From: Kitasatospora sp. Root107
GTDB taxonomy: Bacteria; Actinomycetota; Actinomycetes; Streptomycetales; Streptomycetaceae
DNA length: 64,000 nucleotides
Direction: 5' to 3'
Assembly: GCF_001424875.1 (NCBI RefSeq)
Contig: NZ_LMCT01000001.1
Span: 486,886 to 550,885 of the forward strand
This document shows positions 34,670-42,882 of this stretch, piece by piece. Every line of letters begins with the position of its first letter. The stretch's first letter is position 1. The translations under genes were made by a program, and so were the position numbers. The notes beneath the pieces are model-generated. The model saw only the letters and a list, made by a program, of their open reading frames with translations. It searched no databases and was not told the origin of the DNA.

Positions 34670-35793
34670 CGGGCGTCCCCGTGGCTACCGCGCAGGGTGA
34701 GCGGGTCGACGACGTCGGCGCAGCGGGTCCAGCCGGTGACCTCCCGCTCGTCCAGCCGCGCGATGGTCTGCGGGTGGCCGGCGGGCGGGCGTTCGAGCAG
34801 GTTGTTCGTGGTGCAGTACTCGTCGTCGTAGACGGTTTCCAGGTAGCGCTGCGGGCCGTCGGGGAAGATCGCCGCGATCCGGGTTCCTTCGGGCAGAGTA
34901 CGGGCCAGCCAGTCCGCGACCAGGGCGACCGCGCCCACACTCCAGCCGCCGGTGGCGTAGTGCGCGGACGCCAACTGGCGGCACGCCCAGACTGCTTCGT
35001 GGGGTGCGACCCAGTGCACCTCGGCGAAGGACCGGTAGTCGACGTTGCGGGGGTAGATGCTGCTGCCCAGACCGCGCATGAGCCGCGCGCGGGCGGGCTG
35101 GCCGAAGATGGTGGAGCCCACGGTGTCGACGCCGACCAGGCGCAGTTCGGGGAAGATCCCGCGCAGCACCCGGGAGACGCCGGCGGAGTGGCCGCCGGTG
35201 CCGACACTGGCCACCAGGACGTCCACGTGGCCGAGTTGGGAGGCCAGCTCGAGGGCGAGCGGGGTGTAGGCGGCGACGTTGTCCGGGTTGTTGTACTGGT
35301 CGGGGCACCAGGAGTCGGGGTACTTCGCCAGCAGCTCGGCCACCCGGTCACGGCGTGCCTGCTGCCAACCACCCTGCGGGTGCGGTTCGTTCACCGTGTC
35401 GACCTCGGCGCCGTAGGCGCTCAGCAGCCGCTGCATCGAGGGTTCGAGACCGGGGTCGGTAACCAGGACCACCCGGTGGCCGAAGGCCAGGCCGGCCAGC
35501 GCCAGCCCCAGGCCGAGCGTTCCGCTGGTCGACTCGATGATGGTGCCGCCCGGGGCGAGATCCCCCCGCTCCCGGGCCCGGGAGACCATGTGCAGGGCGG
35601 GCCGGTCCTTGATGCCGCCGGGGTTGAAGCCCTCCAGCTTCGCCCAGAACCCGCGCCCGGCCCGGGCGATCAAATCGGGAATCCACAGGGTCGGGGTACG
35701 GCCGACCAGCTGGGAGACGTCACCGCCGGGTTGGCCCGCGACAGGGGAGGACTGGTGACCGGACGGCAGCATGGGGTCGGAAAGGGAGTACAT
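34666..35793 (-). CDS. PLP-dependent cysteine-synthase-family enzyme
   Basis: The protein is 375 residues, fold type II. The PLP lysine is Lys62 in [12 protein letters not shown]. The substrate loop reads STSGTLG (88-94); most relatives have STSGNxG, so the asparagine that contacts PLP and substrate is a threonine here. The phosphate loop is GTGGHSAG. The C-terminal third ([22 protein letters not shown]) is longer than in O-acetylserine sulfhydrylase. It resembles SbnA- and CysK-like enzymes; a beta-substitution on an activated serine is likely, the exact reaction is not known. The gene is coupled to the MFS gene. Confidence 0.82.
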   Translation of the reverse strand: MYSLSDPMLPSGHQSSPVAGQPGGDVSQLVGRTPTLWIPDLIARAGRGFWAKLEGFNPGGIKDRPALHMVSRARERGDLAPGGTIIESTSGTLGLGLALAGLAFGHRVVLVTDPGLEPSMQRLLSAYGAEVDTVNEPHPQGGWQQARRDRVAELLAKYPDSWCPDQYNNPDNVAAYTPLALELASQLGHVDVLVASVGTGGHSAGVSRVLRGIFPELRLVGVDTVGSTIFGQPARARLMRGLGSSIYPRNVDYRSFAEVHWVAPHEAVWACRQLASAHYATGGWSVGAVALVADWLARTLPEGTRIAAIFPDGPQRYLETVYDDEYCTTNNLLERPPAGHPQTIARLDEREVTGWTRCADVVDPLTLRGSHGDAR

Positions 35794-35952
35794 GATCTCG
35801 CTCTCGGAAGATGGCTGTCATGGCGAACGGCTCATCTCGTGCGCCCCACGGCACGCCACAGGTCATGCCGGAGCAGCGGAGCTCAGGGGCCTGGGGCGGA
35901 AATGGGGACGCACGGTGCCACCGCGTTCACACGCGAGGCACACCGGTGGGGC

Positions 35953-36375
35953 TCAGGTCCGGCTGACGCAGACCAAGGACAGGACGAGGCGACCGGACGG
36001 GTGGAGAGGTCTGCTGGAGTCAGCGCGGCCGGTCGGCGGCGCCGCGGACCTGACGATCCCGCAGAGGACCAGCGCACAGCCCAGCATCAGCAGCTCACCG
36101 GGCACCGGCACGCCCGCACCGCCGGAGACCGGGTGAGCCAGGTGGTGATCGGACTCGTGGGTCCCTTCCGGGCACCGGTCGGCAGGCGCCAGGCAGTTCG
36201 GCAGCAGGATGCTGTGTACGGGGCCGGCGGCCGCGGCCTCGCCGTGGTCATAGGCGGCGGCGCTGACCTGGACGGCCTGCACGAGGCTGTGGTTGTTCCC
36301 GATGGAGGACCAGAGGCCGAGCAGGGCGAGAACGGCGAACGCCGGTGCCACCAACCGCCCCTGAATCCCCGTCAT
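35953..36375 (-). CDS. Small two-helix membrane protein
   Basis: The frame gives 140 residues. It has an N-terminal helix (APAFAVLALLGLWSSI), a middle stretch with two cysteines and several histidines (NCLAPADRCPEGTHESDHH), and a second helix (ELLMLGCALVLCGIV). The Cys/His content may bind metal. A TACCGT box 8 nt upstream suggests a leaderless start. No family recognised; it precedes the PLP enzyme gene on the same strand by 159 bp, a gap in which I see nothing else. Confidence 0.5.
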   Translation of the reverse strand: MTGIQGRLVAPAFAVLALLGLWSSIGNNHSLVQAVQVSAAAYDHGEAAAAGPVHSILLPNCLAPADRCPEGTHESDHHLAHPVSGGAGVPVPGELLMLGCALVLCGIVRSAAPPTGRADSSRPLHPSGRLVLSLVCVSRT

Positions 36376-36383
36376 GTATCGAG

Positions 36384-36389
36384 ACGGTA
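36384..36389 (-). promoter_or_regulatory. Probable -10 box of the small membrane protein gene
   Basis: TACCGT on the minus strand, 8 nt before the ATG at 36375, with no ribosome binding site in between. Confidence 0.35.
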
Positions 36390-36472
36390 GCAGGGGCGTT
36401 TCGGCTCAGGGGAGCTTTCAGAGATGTCATGCGCACGCAGAATTCCCACACGCTCCCGGGTGATACCCGCCT

Positions 36473-36502
36473 TTAACCGGAACTTATTGATCCGGATAGG
36501 AT
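36473..36502 (+). promoter_or_regulatory. Promoter of the LAxTG surface protein gene
   Basis: TTAACC, an 18-bp spacer and TAGGAT fit a housekeeping promoter. The leader to the ATG at 36621 is about 110 nt. Confidence 0.5.
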
Positions 36503-36620
36503 CCGCCCCGACCTACGTGCATCGCCACAGGTCAGCCGAGGTCCGGTCGTCCCGGGCCCTGCGGATCCCTTCCCCTTACCGTCACATCCCCCGGTGTGAC
36601 GGCAGATCTTTGAGGTTTCC

Positions 36621-37589
36621 ATGAAGCTGCGCCACACCCTGGCGATATCCGCTGCCACGACGCTCGTCGCGGGGGTCACCCTCGCGGCTGCCCCCTCGGC
36701 CCTGGCCGCTCCCGCGCTGGTTCCGGCAGTTGCTCCGGCCGCCCCGGTACAGGCGGGCGCCACCCTGTCGCTGAAGAACTTCCCCGCGCAGATCGCGGCC
36801 GGCGGCGCCGAGGTGACGTTCACCCAGGAGATCGCCAACACCGGTGGCGACGCCCTCCTGATCCCCGCGCTCCTTCTCAGCTCTGACGCGGGTCTGGCCA
36901 CCGGCCAGGTCAAGGCGCAGTACAAGAACCCCGACACCGGCGTCTGGCACAACGCCTCCGTCGAGAGCAACGACCCCGACGGGCCCGGTGTCGTGGTCGT
37001 CCTCACCAAGTTCGGCGAGGACGGGCCCGAAGAGGACTCCTTCTACTTCCTCGAGGCCAACGGCAGCCTGAGCATCCAGGTGCGCCTGAGCCTGAGCGTC
37101 GGCGCCACGGCCGCAACGGCCTCCGCGCAGCCGCTCGGCCTGGTCTCCCCCCTCGACGAGGAGAGCGAGTCCGCCCTGCTCGACGGCCCCGCGAAGGCGT
37201 TCACCATCACCGCCCCCGCCACCTCGCCCTCGGCGTCCGCTTCCGCCTCGGCCTCCGCTTCGCCGTCCGCTTCTGCTTCGGCGTCCACCAAGCCGAGCGC
37301 CTCGGCGTCCGTCAAGCCGAGCGGCTCGGCGTCGGCAAAGGCCAGTGCCTCCGCGACGGCCTCGGCCACCGCTTCGGCCAAGCCCACGGCGGTGCCCACG
37401 GTCCTGCCGACCAAGAAGCCCTCCACCGACACGGTCACCAAGGCCAAGGACCAGGCCGCCGACCGCCTGGCCAGCACCGGCGGAGGAGACAACTCCACCG
37501 CCATCGCAATCGGCGGCGCCGCGGCCCTCGCCCTCGGTGCCACCACCCTGATCGTCCTGCGCCGCCGTAAGACCGCCGACGGCAGCTGA
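36621..37589 (+). CDS. Cell-wall-anchored surface protein with LAxTG sorting signal
   Basis: The protein is 322 residues. A signal peptide ends near APSALA (about residue 29). A beta-rich domain (about 45-175) follows, then a long Ala/Ser/Lys/Pro low-complexity stalk (about 195-265), and a C-terminal sorting signal LASTG, hydrophobic helix (AIGGAAALALGATTLIVL) and RRRK. LAxTG is the class sorted by streptomycete sortase E. No sortase gene is in the window. TTTGAGGT precedes the ATG. Function unknown; the stalk carries the domain beyond the wall. Confidence 0.87.
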   Translation: MKLRHTLAISAATTLVAGVTLAAAPSALAAPALVPAVAPAAPVQAGATLSLKNFPAQIAAGGAEVTFTQEIANTGGDALLIPALLLSSDAGLATGQVKAQYKNPDTGVWHNASVESNDPDGPGVVVVLTKFGEDGPEEDSFYFLEANGSLSIQVRLSLSVGATAATASAQPLGLVSPLDEESESALLDGPAKAFTITAPATSPSASASASASASPSASASASTKPSASASVKPSGSASAKASASATASATASAKPTAVPTVLPTKKPSTDTVTKAKDQAADRLASTGGGDNSTAIAIGGAAALALGATTLIVLRRRKTADGS

Positions 37590-37638
37590 CACCGCACCTC
37601 CGGCGAGCGGGCCGACGCTCGCCCGCCGACCGAGCCAC

Positions 37639-37670
37639 CGCCCGGCCCCAGGACACCCTGGGGCCGGGCG
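37639..37670 (+). terminator. Strong hairpin terminator
   Basis: A perfect 14-bp stem (CGCCCGGCCCCAGG) around ACAC, between two converging genes; TTCG follows. Confidence 0.75.
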
Positions 37671-37750
37671 TTCGCACACCGGCTGCTCCGGACGGCCTCG
37701 GCGGCGGCCAGGCCACCGGACGGCACCCACCCCAGTGGCCCGACGGACCG

Positions 37751-38239
37751 TCAGGAGTCGGCGGCTTCCTCGGCCGCCTTGACCTGCTCGGCGAAGTCGT
37801 CGGCCGGGATGCGTTCCACGGCCGCGCCGTGTTCGGCTGCGAACCCGTCGACGGGCTCGGCGGACTCCTCCTTGACGTCCAGGACCAGCAGCCCGGTGCC
37901 GTCCTCGACCCTCGGCCCGAGCACGATCAGACCGGCGCCGCCGGTCGCGCCCCGCCCCTCCTCGGCGGCGTTGCCGAGTGCGGCCCCGGCCGCGAAGCCG
38001 AGGAAGGCGCCGACCGGGCCGCCGAGCATCCCGATCAGCCCGCCGACCACGCCGGAACCGACCGTCGGCACACCCGCGCCCCGGACGAAGCTGTCGCCCA
38101 TCTCCAACAGGCCGTCCGCCGAGCGCTCCAGCACCGCCGCCTGCCGCAGGCCCGGCAGGTGCTTGGCCTGCTCCAGCGCGGCGCGGCAGGCCTCGGGGTC
38201 GGCGAAGGCGAGCAGGACGACGTTGTGCTGGTCGGTCAT
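37751..38239 (-). CDS. DUF1269-like protein with glycine-zipper segment
   Basis: The protein is 162 residues. An N-terminal ferredoxin-like stretch (NVVLLAFADPEACRAALEQAK) is followed by a glycine-zipper hydrophobic region (GSGVVGGLIGMLGGPVGAFL) and a second small domain (GAGLIVLGPRVED, ALDV-like VLDVKEES). Relatives are described as membrane proteins of unknown function. The gene has a free-standing position between terminator and a 187-bp gap. Confidence 0.75.
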   Translation of the reverse strand: MTDQHNVVLLAFADPEACRAALEQAKHLPGLRQAAVLERSADGLLEMGDSFVRGAGVPTVGSGVVGGLIGMLGGPVGAFLGFAAGAALGNAAEEGRGATGGAGLIVLGPRVEDGTGLLVLDVKEESAEPVDGFAAEHGAAVERIPADDFAEQVKAAEEAADS

Positions 38240-38426
38240 CGCGGTCCGATCGGTCGGTGACGGTGTCTCAGGCAGAGGTGTCCCGCCATCCTGGACACAG
38301 CGGTCCGGGCGATGCCACAGGCCAGGCCCATTCAGGGTGCGGCGGGAACCGACGAGGTGTCACCCCGGCGTCGTGGCGGACAGGTGGGGCTGATGGGGTT
38401 GGGGCAGGATCGGGAGGGAGCCGGGA

Positions 38427-39728
38427 ATGGGTCGATCGGTGGAGGGCGCGATGCGGGCACAGCGGTTGGCGCGGGTCGCGGTCGGGTGCGCCGGCGCGGC
38501 GGTGCTGGTGCTGGTGACCCTGGTCGGGCTGCGCGGGATCGGGGTGATGATCGTCGGGCTGATCGGGCTGGGCGTGGCGGCCGCCGGGGTCTGGTGGGCG
38601 CTGGCCCACCGGGGGCCGACCCGGGTGTTCGGGATGGTGCTCGCGGTGGCGGCGCCGGTCTGGGTGCTGGGCTTCCTGGTGAACAGCGGGATGGGCGTGG
38701 CCTCCCTGCTGGCGGTGGCGCTCTGGACCGGCGCGATGACGACCGCCGCGGGGGCGCTGCGGCAGGACCGCAAGGAGCGGACGGTCCGGGAGACCCCGGC
38801 CGAGCGGCCCAACCGGCCGGTGCTGATCATGAATCCGAGGTCCGGCGGCGGCAAGGTCGAGAAGTTCGGCCTGGTGGCGAAGGCCGAGGCGCTCGGCGCC
38901 CGGGTCCTGCTGCTGACCGACCAGGACGTGACCGAGCTGGCCCGACAGGCCGTCAGGGACGGCGCCGACCTGCTCGGCGTCGCGGGCGGCGACGGCACCC
39001 AGGCCCTGGTGGCGGCGGTCGCCGCCGAGCACCGGCTGCCGTTCCTGGTGATCTCGGCCGGTACCAGGAACCACTTCGCGATGGACCTCGGCCTGGACCG
39101 GACCGACCCGGCCCGCTGCCTGGACGCCCTCACCGACGGCGTCGAGCTGAGCGTCGACCTCGGGTCGGTGGCCGGCCGCCCGTTCGTCAACACGGTCTCC
39201 TTCGGCGCGTACGCGGAGATCGTGCAGAGCCCGGAGTACCGGAACGCCAAGGCGGCCACCGCACTCGGTGTCCTGCCCGACCTGCTGGCCAACCGGGCCG
39301 GCGCCCGGCTGACCGTGCAGGCGGACGACACCCGGCTGACAGACCCTCAGGCACTGCTGATCAGCAACAACCCGTACGAGACCGGCGACCTCCTCGGCGC
39401 GGGCAGCCGCCCCCGGCTGGACCGGGGCAGGCTGGGGGTGGTGAGCCTGCGGGTGGACGGCCCGGCGCAGGCCGCCGAACTGGCCCTGCGCGGCGAACAG
39501 GCCCAGGGGCTGACCGTACTGACGGCCCGGCAGGTGACCGTGACCGCCGACAGCGACACCGTCCCGGTGGCGGTGGACGGCGAGGCGCTCACGCTGCCGA
39601 CGCCGGTCCGGTGTGCGATCCGGCCGGGGGCACTGCGGGTGCTGGTGCCGCGCGACCGCCCCGGGGCCACGGCCGTCGCACCGCTGCGGGACTGGCGACA
39701 GGTCGGCAGGCTGGCCCTGGGCCACTGA
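38427..39728 (+). CDS. Diacylglycerol-kinase-catalytic-domain protein (lipid kinase-like)
   Basis: The protein is 433 residues. Three membrane helices (about 15-105) precede a DAGK catalytic domain beginning VLIMNPRSGGGK (about 132-143), with GVAGGDGTQ as the nucleotide loop and ISAGTRNHFA. Family members phosphorylate lipids such as diacylglycerol or sphingoid bases. The membrane domain fused to the kinase and the following PAP2 phosphatase gene suggest lipid phosphate turnover. ATG 38427 follows GGGAGGGAG; an ATG at 38451 is an alternative. Confidence 0.85.
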   Translation: MGRSVEGAMRAQRLARVAVGCAGAAVLVLVTLVGLRGIGVMIVGLIGLGVAAAGVWWALAHRGPTRVFGMVLAVAAPVWVLGFLVNSGMGVASLLAVALWTGAMTTAAGALRQDRKERTVRETPAERPNRPVLIMNPRSGGGKVEKFGLVAKAEALGARVLLLTDQDVTELARQAVRDGADLLGVAGGDGTQALVAAVAAEHRLPFLVISAGTRNHFAMDLGLDRTDPARCLDALTDGVELSVDLGSVAGRPFVNTVSFGAYAEIVQSPEYRNAKAATALGVLPDLLANRAGARLTVQADDTRLTDPQALLISNNPYETGDLLGAGSRPRLDRGRLGVVSLRVDGPAQAAELALRGEQAQGLTVLTARQVTVTADSDTVPVAVDGEALTLPTPVRCAIRPGALRVLVPRDRPGATAVAPLRDWRQVGRLALGH

Positions 39729-39784
39729 CCCGGCGGCGGTGCGACAGGATGACGGAACCGGAGCGGAAGAGGGAGTGGCGATCG

Positions 39785-40333
39785 ATGCGTAGCCCGACGA
39801 TCGGACCGATCGTGCTGGACCTGGCGGCCCTGGACCGGGCGGTGTACGGCGTCATCGCGATCACCCCGACGCCCTCGCTGGACGGTGCGATGCGGCGGCT
39901 CTCGTACACCGCGAACCACTCGAAGATCTCTTTCGCGCTGGCCGGGCTGCTGGCGCTGCGCAGCGGGCCCACCCGGCGGGCGGCCCTGCTCGGGGTGGCC
40001 GCGATCGGGGTCGCCTCGGCCGCCGCCAACCTGCTGGGCAAGAACCTGGTGCGGCGGGAGCGGCCGGACCGGCTCGGCGCGCTGGTGCCCGAAGCCCGAC
40101 ACGTGCCGATGCCCACCTCGGCCTCGTTCCCGTCCGGGCACTCGGCCTCGGCCTTCGCCTTCGCCGTCGCGGTGGGGGCCGAACTGCCCCGGACCGCAGT
40201 GCCGTTGTGCCTGCTGGCGGCGACCGTGGCGTACTCCCGGGTGCACACCGGCGTCCACTACCCGGGCGACGTGATGGCCGGCGCACTCCTCGGCGTGGCC
40301 TCCGCCACGGCGGTCCGGATCACCCTGGCCTGA
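39785..40333 (+). CDS. PAP2-family phosphatase, compact form
   Basis: The protein is 182 residues. The motifs are complete: KNLVRRERPDR, PSGHSAS and RVHTGVHYPGDVMAG. An early HSK (NHSKISFA) fits the family. It lies 56 bp behind the lipid-kinase-like gene and is probably cotranscribed. ATG 39785 has GGGAG 9 nt upstream; ATG 39749 would add 12 polar residues. It ends one base before the convergent phosphotransferase gene. Confidence 0.87.
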   Translation: MRSPTIGPIVLDLAALDRAVYGVIAITPTPSLDGAMRRLSYTANHSKISFALAGLLALRSGPTRRAALLGVAAIGVASAAANLLGKNLVRRERPDRLGALVPEARHVPMPTSASFPSGHSASAFAFAVAVGAELPRTAVPLCLLAATVAYSRVHTGVHYPGDVMAGALLGVASATAVRITLA

Positions 40334-40334
40334 C

Positions 40335-41294
40335 TCACTGCGGACCGAGCAGCAGGCCCTCCAGGTAGTGCTCCAGGCGGTCGGTCAGCAGGGCCGGGGT
40401 GAGGTCGGTGCGGCCCAGCTCACGCCAGGGCGTGGCGACCTTCTCCGCGTCGGGGGCGTAGGCGAGGGCGTCCAGCAGCCGCCAGTACCGCTGGGCCTCC
40501 CGGTCCCGGTCGAGGGTGCCGCCGGCGGCCGTGTAGCGAGCGGCGAACCGCAGGCCCTCGGCCGGGCCGTGCAGCAGCGCCAGTGCGGTGGAGCAGTGCG
40601 CCACGTCCAGATCGGCCGGGCCCCAGGAGGTCTCCACCCAGTCGACCACCCCGCTGATCCGCAGGTCCTCACCGGTGCCGCTGAACAGCACGTTGCCGGG
40701 GTGGAAGTCCCGGTGCAGGAAGGTGCCCCGATACGGCGGCGGGTCACGGTCGATCAGCCGCACCGCCTGCTCCCACAGCTCGGGGCGGCCGGTGCCCTGG
40801 GGGACCCGGACCCGCTCGGGACCGGTCCAGGCCTGGTAGGCGCGAGGGCGGGTGGTGACGGCGGTGCGGTGGATCGCCACCAGCTGGCGGGCCATCAGCT
40901 CCGCCCGGGGGCCGGCCTCGTCGTCGTCCAGCCGCACCTGGCCCGGCAGCAGGGTCATCAGCAGGGAGGGGTGGTCGCAGTGCAGGCCCGCCGGGTCCAC
41001 GGCGTGCAGCGCGGCGGCGGGCACCTCGGTGGGGCCGAGCAGGGTCAGCACCTCGGCCTCCCGCCCGAGCAGCGCCTCGGCATGCTCCAGGAAGAACGGC
41101 TGGACGAAGGAGCGCAGCACCAGATGGGTGGGCCCGCCCTCCGGCCGGTCGATCCGCAGCCGCCGCATCTCGGAGGTCCAGCCCCCGCGCAGCCGCTCCG
41201 CCGCGCCGATCCGCTCCCCCGCCCCCAGGGTCGATGCGACCCAGGCCCGGGTGGCGGCCCAATAGTGATCGTCAACACGCTCTTCCGCAGCCAT
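40335..41294 (-). CDS. Aminoglycoside-phosphotransferase-fold kinase
   Basis: The protein is 319 residues. The catalytic loop is FLHRDFHPGNVLF and the metal motif is GVVDWVE. The N-lobe has LRGGWTSEMRRLRI and LVLRSF. Such proteins phosphorylate antibiotics or small metabolites; sequence alone does not distinguish. The start at ATG 41294 is 7 nt behind a TAGGGT box, so it is probably leaderless. It is divergent from the carboxyltransferase gene. Confidence 0.82.
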   Translation of the reverse strand: MAAEERVDDHYWAATRAWVASTLGAGERIGAAERLRGGWTSEMRRLRIDRPEGGPTHLVLRSFVQPFFLEHAEALLGREAEVLTLLGPTEVPAAALHAVDPAGLHCDHPSLLMTLLPGQVRLDDDEAGPRAELMARQLVAIHRTAVTTRPRAYQAWTGPERVRVPQGTGRPELWEQAVRLIDRDPPPYRGTFLHRDFHPGNVLFSGTGEDLRISGVVDWVETSWGPADLDVAHCSTALALLHGPAEGLRFAARYTAAGGTLDRDREAQRYWRLLDALAYAPDAEKVATPWRELGRTDLTPALLTDRLEHYLEGLLLGPQ

Positions 41295-41301
41295 GGCGGC
41301 G

Positions 41302-41307
41302 ACCCTA
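41302..41307 (-). promoter_or_regulatory. Probable -10 box of the APH-type kinase gene
   Basis: TAGGGT on the minus strand ends 7 nt before the ATG at 41294. Confidence 0.4.
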
Positions 41308-41351
41308 TCGGGCAGGGTTAGCCCGATGACGGATCTTTCCGGGAGGGTGAG

Positions 41352-42803
41352 TTGACGGCGGATCGGATGATCGAACTCCTGCTGGACCAGGGGAGTTTCA
41401 GCTGCTGGGACCAGCCGGTCCACTACGACGGGGCCGACCCGGCGTACGGAGCGGCGCTGGAGCGGGCCAGCGCACGGACCGGCCTGGACGAGGCGGTGAC
41501 CACCGGTCAGGGCCTGCTGGCGGGGCGTGCGGTGGCGGTGGTGGTCTCGGAGTTCGGCTTCCTGGGCGGCTCGATCGGGGTGGCCACGGCCGAGCGGATC
41601 ACCAGGGCGGTGGAGCGGGCCACCGCCGAGCGGCTGCCGCTGCTGGCACTGCCGGTCTCCGGCGGCACCCGGATGCAGGAGGGCACGGCGGCCTTCCTCT
41701 GCATGGTGCGGATCTCCGCCGCCGTACTGGCCCATCAGGAGGCCGGGCTGCCCTATCTGACCTACCTGCGGAACCCGACCATGGGCGGGGTGTTCGCCTC
41801 CTGGGGCACCCTCGGCCACCTGGTGCTGGCGGAGCCGGGGGCCCGGCTCGGCTTCCTCGGGCCCCGGGCCCACCAGGAGCTGCGCGGCGTCGAGTTGCCC
41901 GCCGAGGTGCAGCTCGCAGAGACGCTGGCCGAGCGCGGCCTGGTCGACGCGGTGGTGGCGCCCGATCGGCTGGCCGAGACGGTCGGCCGGGCACTCGCGG
42001 TGCTGTCCGATCCGGCCGGACCGGCCCCCGAGGCGGCGCCCGCCCACTCCCCGGCACCGGCCGACGCCTGGGAGTCGGTCGGTCGCAGCCGCCTGCCGGG
42101 GCGGCCGGGGACGGACGCGGTGCTGGCGGCAGCGGACCCGGGACGGCTGGAACTGGCCACCCCGGACCGGGCGTTGGTGCGGGCGCTGGTCCGGTTCGAC
42201 GGGCAGCCGGCCGTACTGGTCGGTCAACGCCCGGGCGCGGAGCGGCCGTTCACCGCTGCCGACCTGCGAGCGGTCCGGCGGACGGCGCGGATCGCCGAGC
42301 AGCTCGGGCTGCCGATGGTCACCCTGGTGGACACCACCGGGGCCGAACTCTCCGCGCAGGCCGAACTCGACGGTCTGGCCGTGGAGATCGCCCGCTGCCT
42401 GAGCACCCTGGTGGCGCTCCGTACCCCCGTGCTCTCGGTGCTGCTCGGCCAGGGCTCGGGCGGCGGTGCGCTGGCCCTGCTGCCCGCCGACCTGGTGCTC
42501 GCGGCCGAACACGGCTGGCTCGCCCCGCTGCCCCCCGAGGGCGCCTCGGCGATCATGCACCGGGACGGCGCGCACGCGCCCGAGCTGGCCCGGTCGCAGG
42601 GCATCGGTGCCGCCGACCTGGTGACGGCCGGCCTGGTGGACCGGGTCCTGCCCGAGCGACCGGACGCCGCCCAGGAGCCGTCGGCCTTCGCCGACCGGGT
42701 GGCCCGGGAAATCGGCGCCGCACTGGGTGAGTTGACGGTCCGTCCGGCCGAACAGCGACACGCCGACCGACGGCTGCGCAACCGACGGCTGGGAGGCGGC
42801 TGA
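41352..42803 (+). CDS. Acyl-CoA carboxylase carboxyltransferase (fused beta-alpha type)
   Basis: The protein is 483 residues. The first half resembles AccD (VSEFGFLGGSIGVATAERI, SGGTRMQEG, NPTMGGVFAS, LGFLGPR). The second half resembles AccA (RFDGQPAVLVGQRPG, VTLVDTTGAEL, LLGQGSGGGALALL). The zinc finger of bacterial AccD is missing. Such single-chain transferases carboxylate acetyl-CoA or another acyl-CoA using a separate biotinylated A-subunit; none is encoded here. TTG start with GGGAGG upstream; ATG 41367 is an alternative. Confidence 0.82.
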   Translation: MTADRMIELLLDQGSFSCWDQPVHYDGADPAYGAALERASARTGLDEAVTTGQGLLAGRAVAVVVSEFGFLGGSIGVATAERITRAVERATAERLPLLALPVSGGTRMQEGTAAFLCMVRISAAVLAHQEAGLPYLTYLRNPTMGGVFASWGTLGHLVLAEPGARLGFLGPRAHQELRGVELPAEVQLAETLAERGLVDAVVAPDRLAETVGRALAVLSDPAGPAPEAAPAHSPAPADAWESVGRSRLPGRPGTDAVLAAADPGRLELATPDRALVRALVRFDGQPAVLVGQRPGAERPFTAADLRAVRRTARIAEQLGLPMVTLVDTTGAELSAQAELDGLAVEIARCLSTLVALRTPVLSVLLGQGSGGGALALLPADLVLAAEHGWLAPLPPEGASAIMHRDGAHAPELARSQGIGAADLVTAGLVDRVLPERPDAAQEPSAFADRVAREIGAALGELTVRPAEQRHADRRLRNRRLGGG

Positions 42804-42830
42804 ACAGGCCGGCCGCGGGCCGGAGAATTC

Positions 42831-42858
42831 TTCGACCGACTCGTCCGGGCGCTAGGCT
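42831..42858 (+). promoter_or_regulatory. Promoter of the GT-C glycosyltransferase gene
   Basis: TTCGAC, a 16-bp spacer and TAGGCT. The leader before the ATG at 42883 would be under 20 nt and AT-rich without a ribosome binding site. Confidence 0.4.
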
Positions 42859-42882
42859 GAATTCTGATTTGTCCCTATTTTG

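Noticed and set aside
35771..36136. Plus-strand frame of 121 codons before the small membrane protein
   Set aside because: Low-complexity basic composition with no motif or ribosome binding site; it overlaps a better minus-strand candidate.
32382..36375. Specialised-metabolite biosynthetic cluster
   Set aside because: Hydrolase, MFS and PLP enzyme genes are adjacent, but there is no synthetase, carrier protein, tailoring set or pathway regulator. The hydrolase also has its own promoter.
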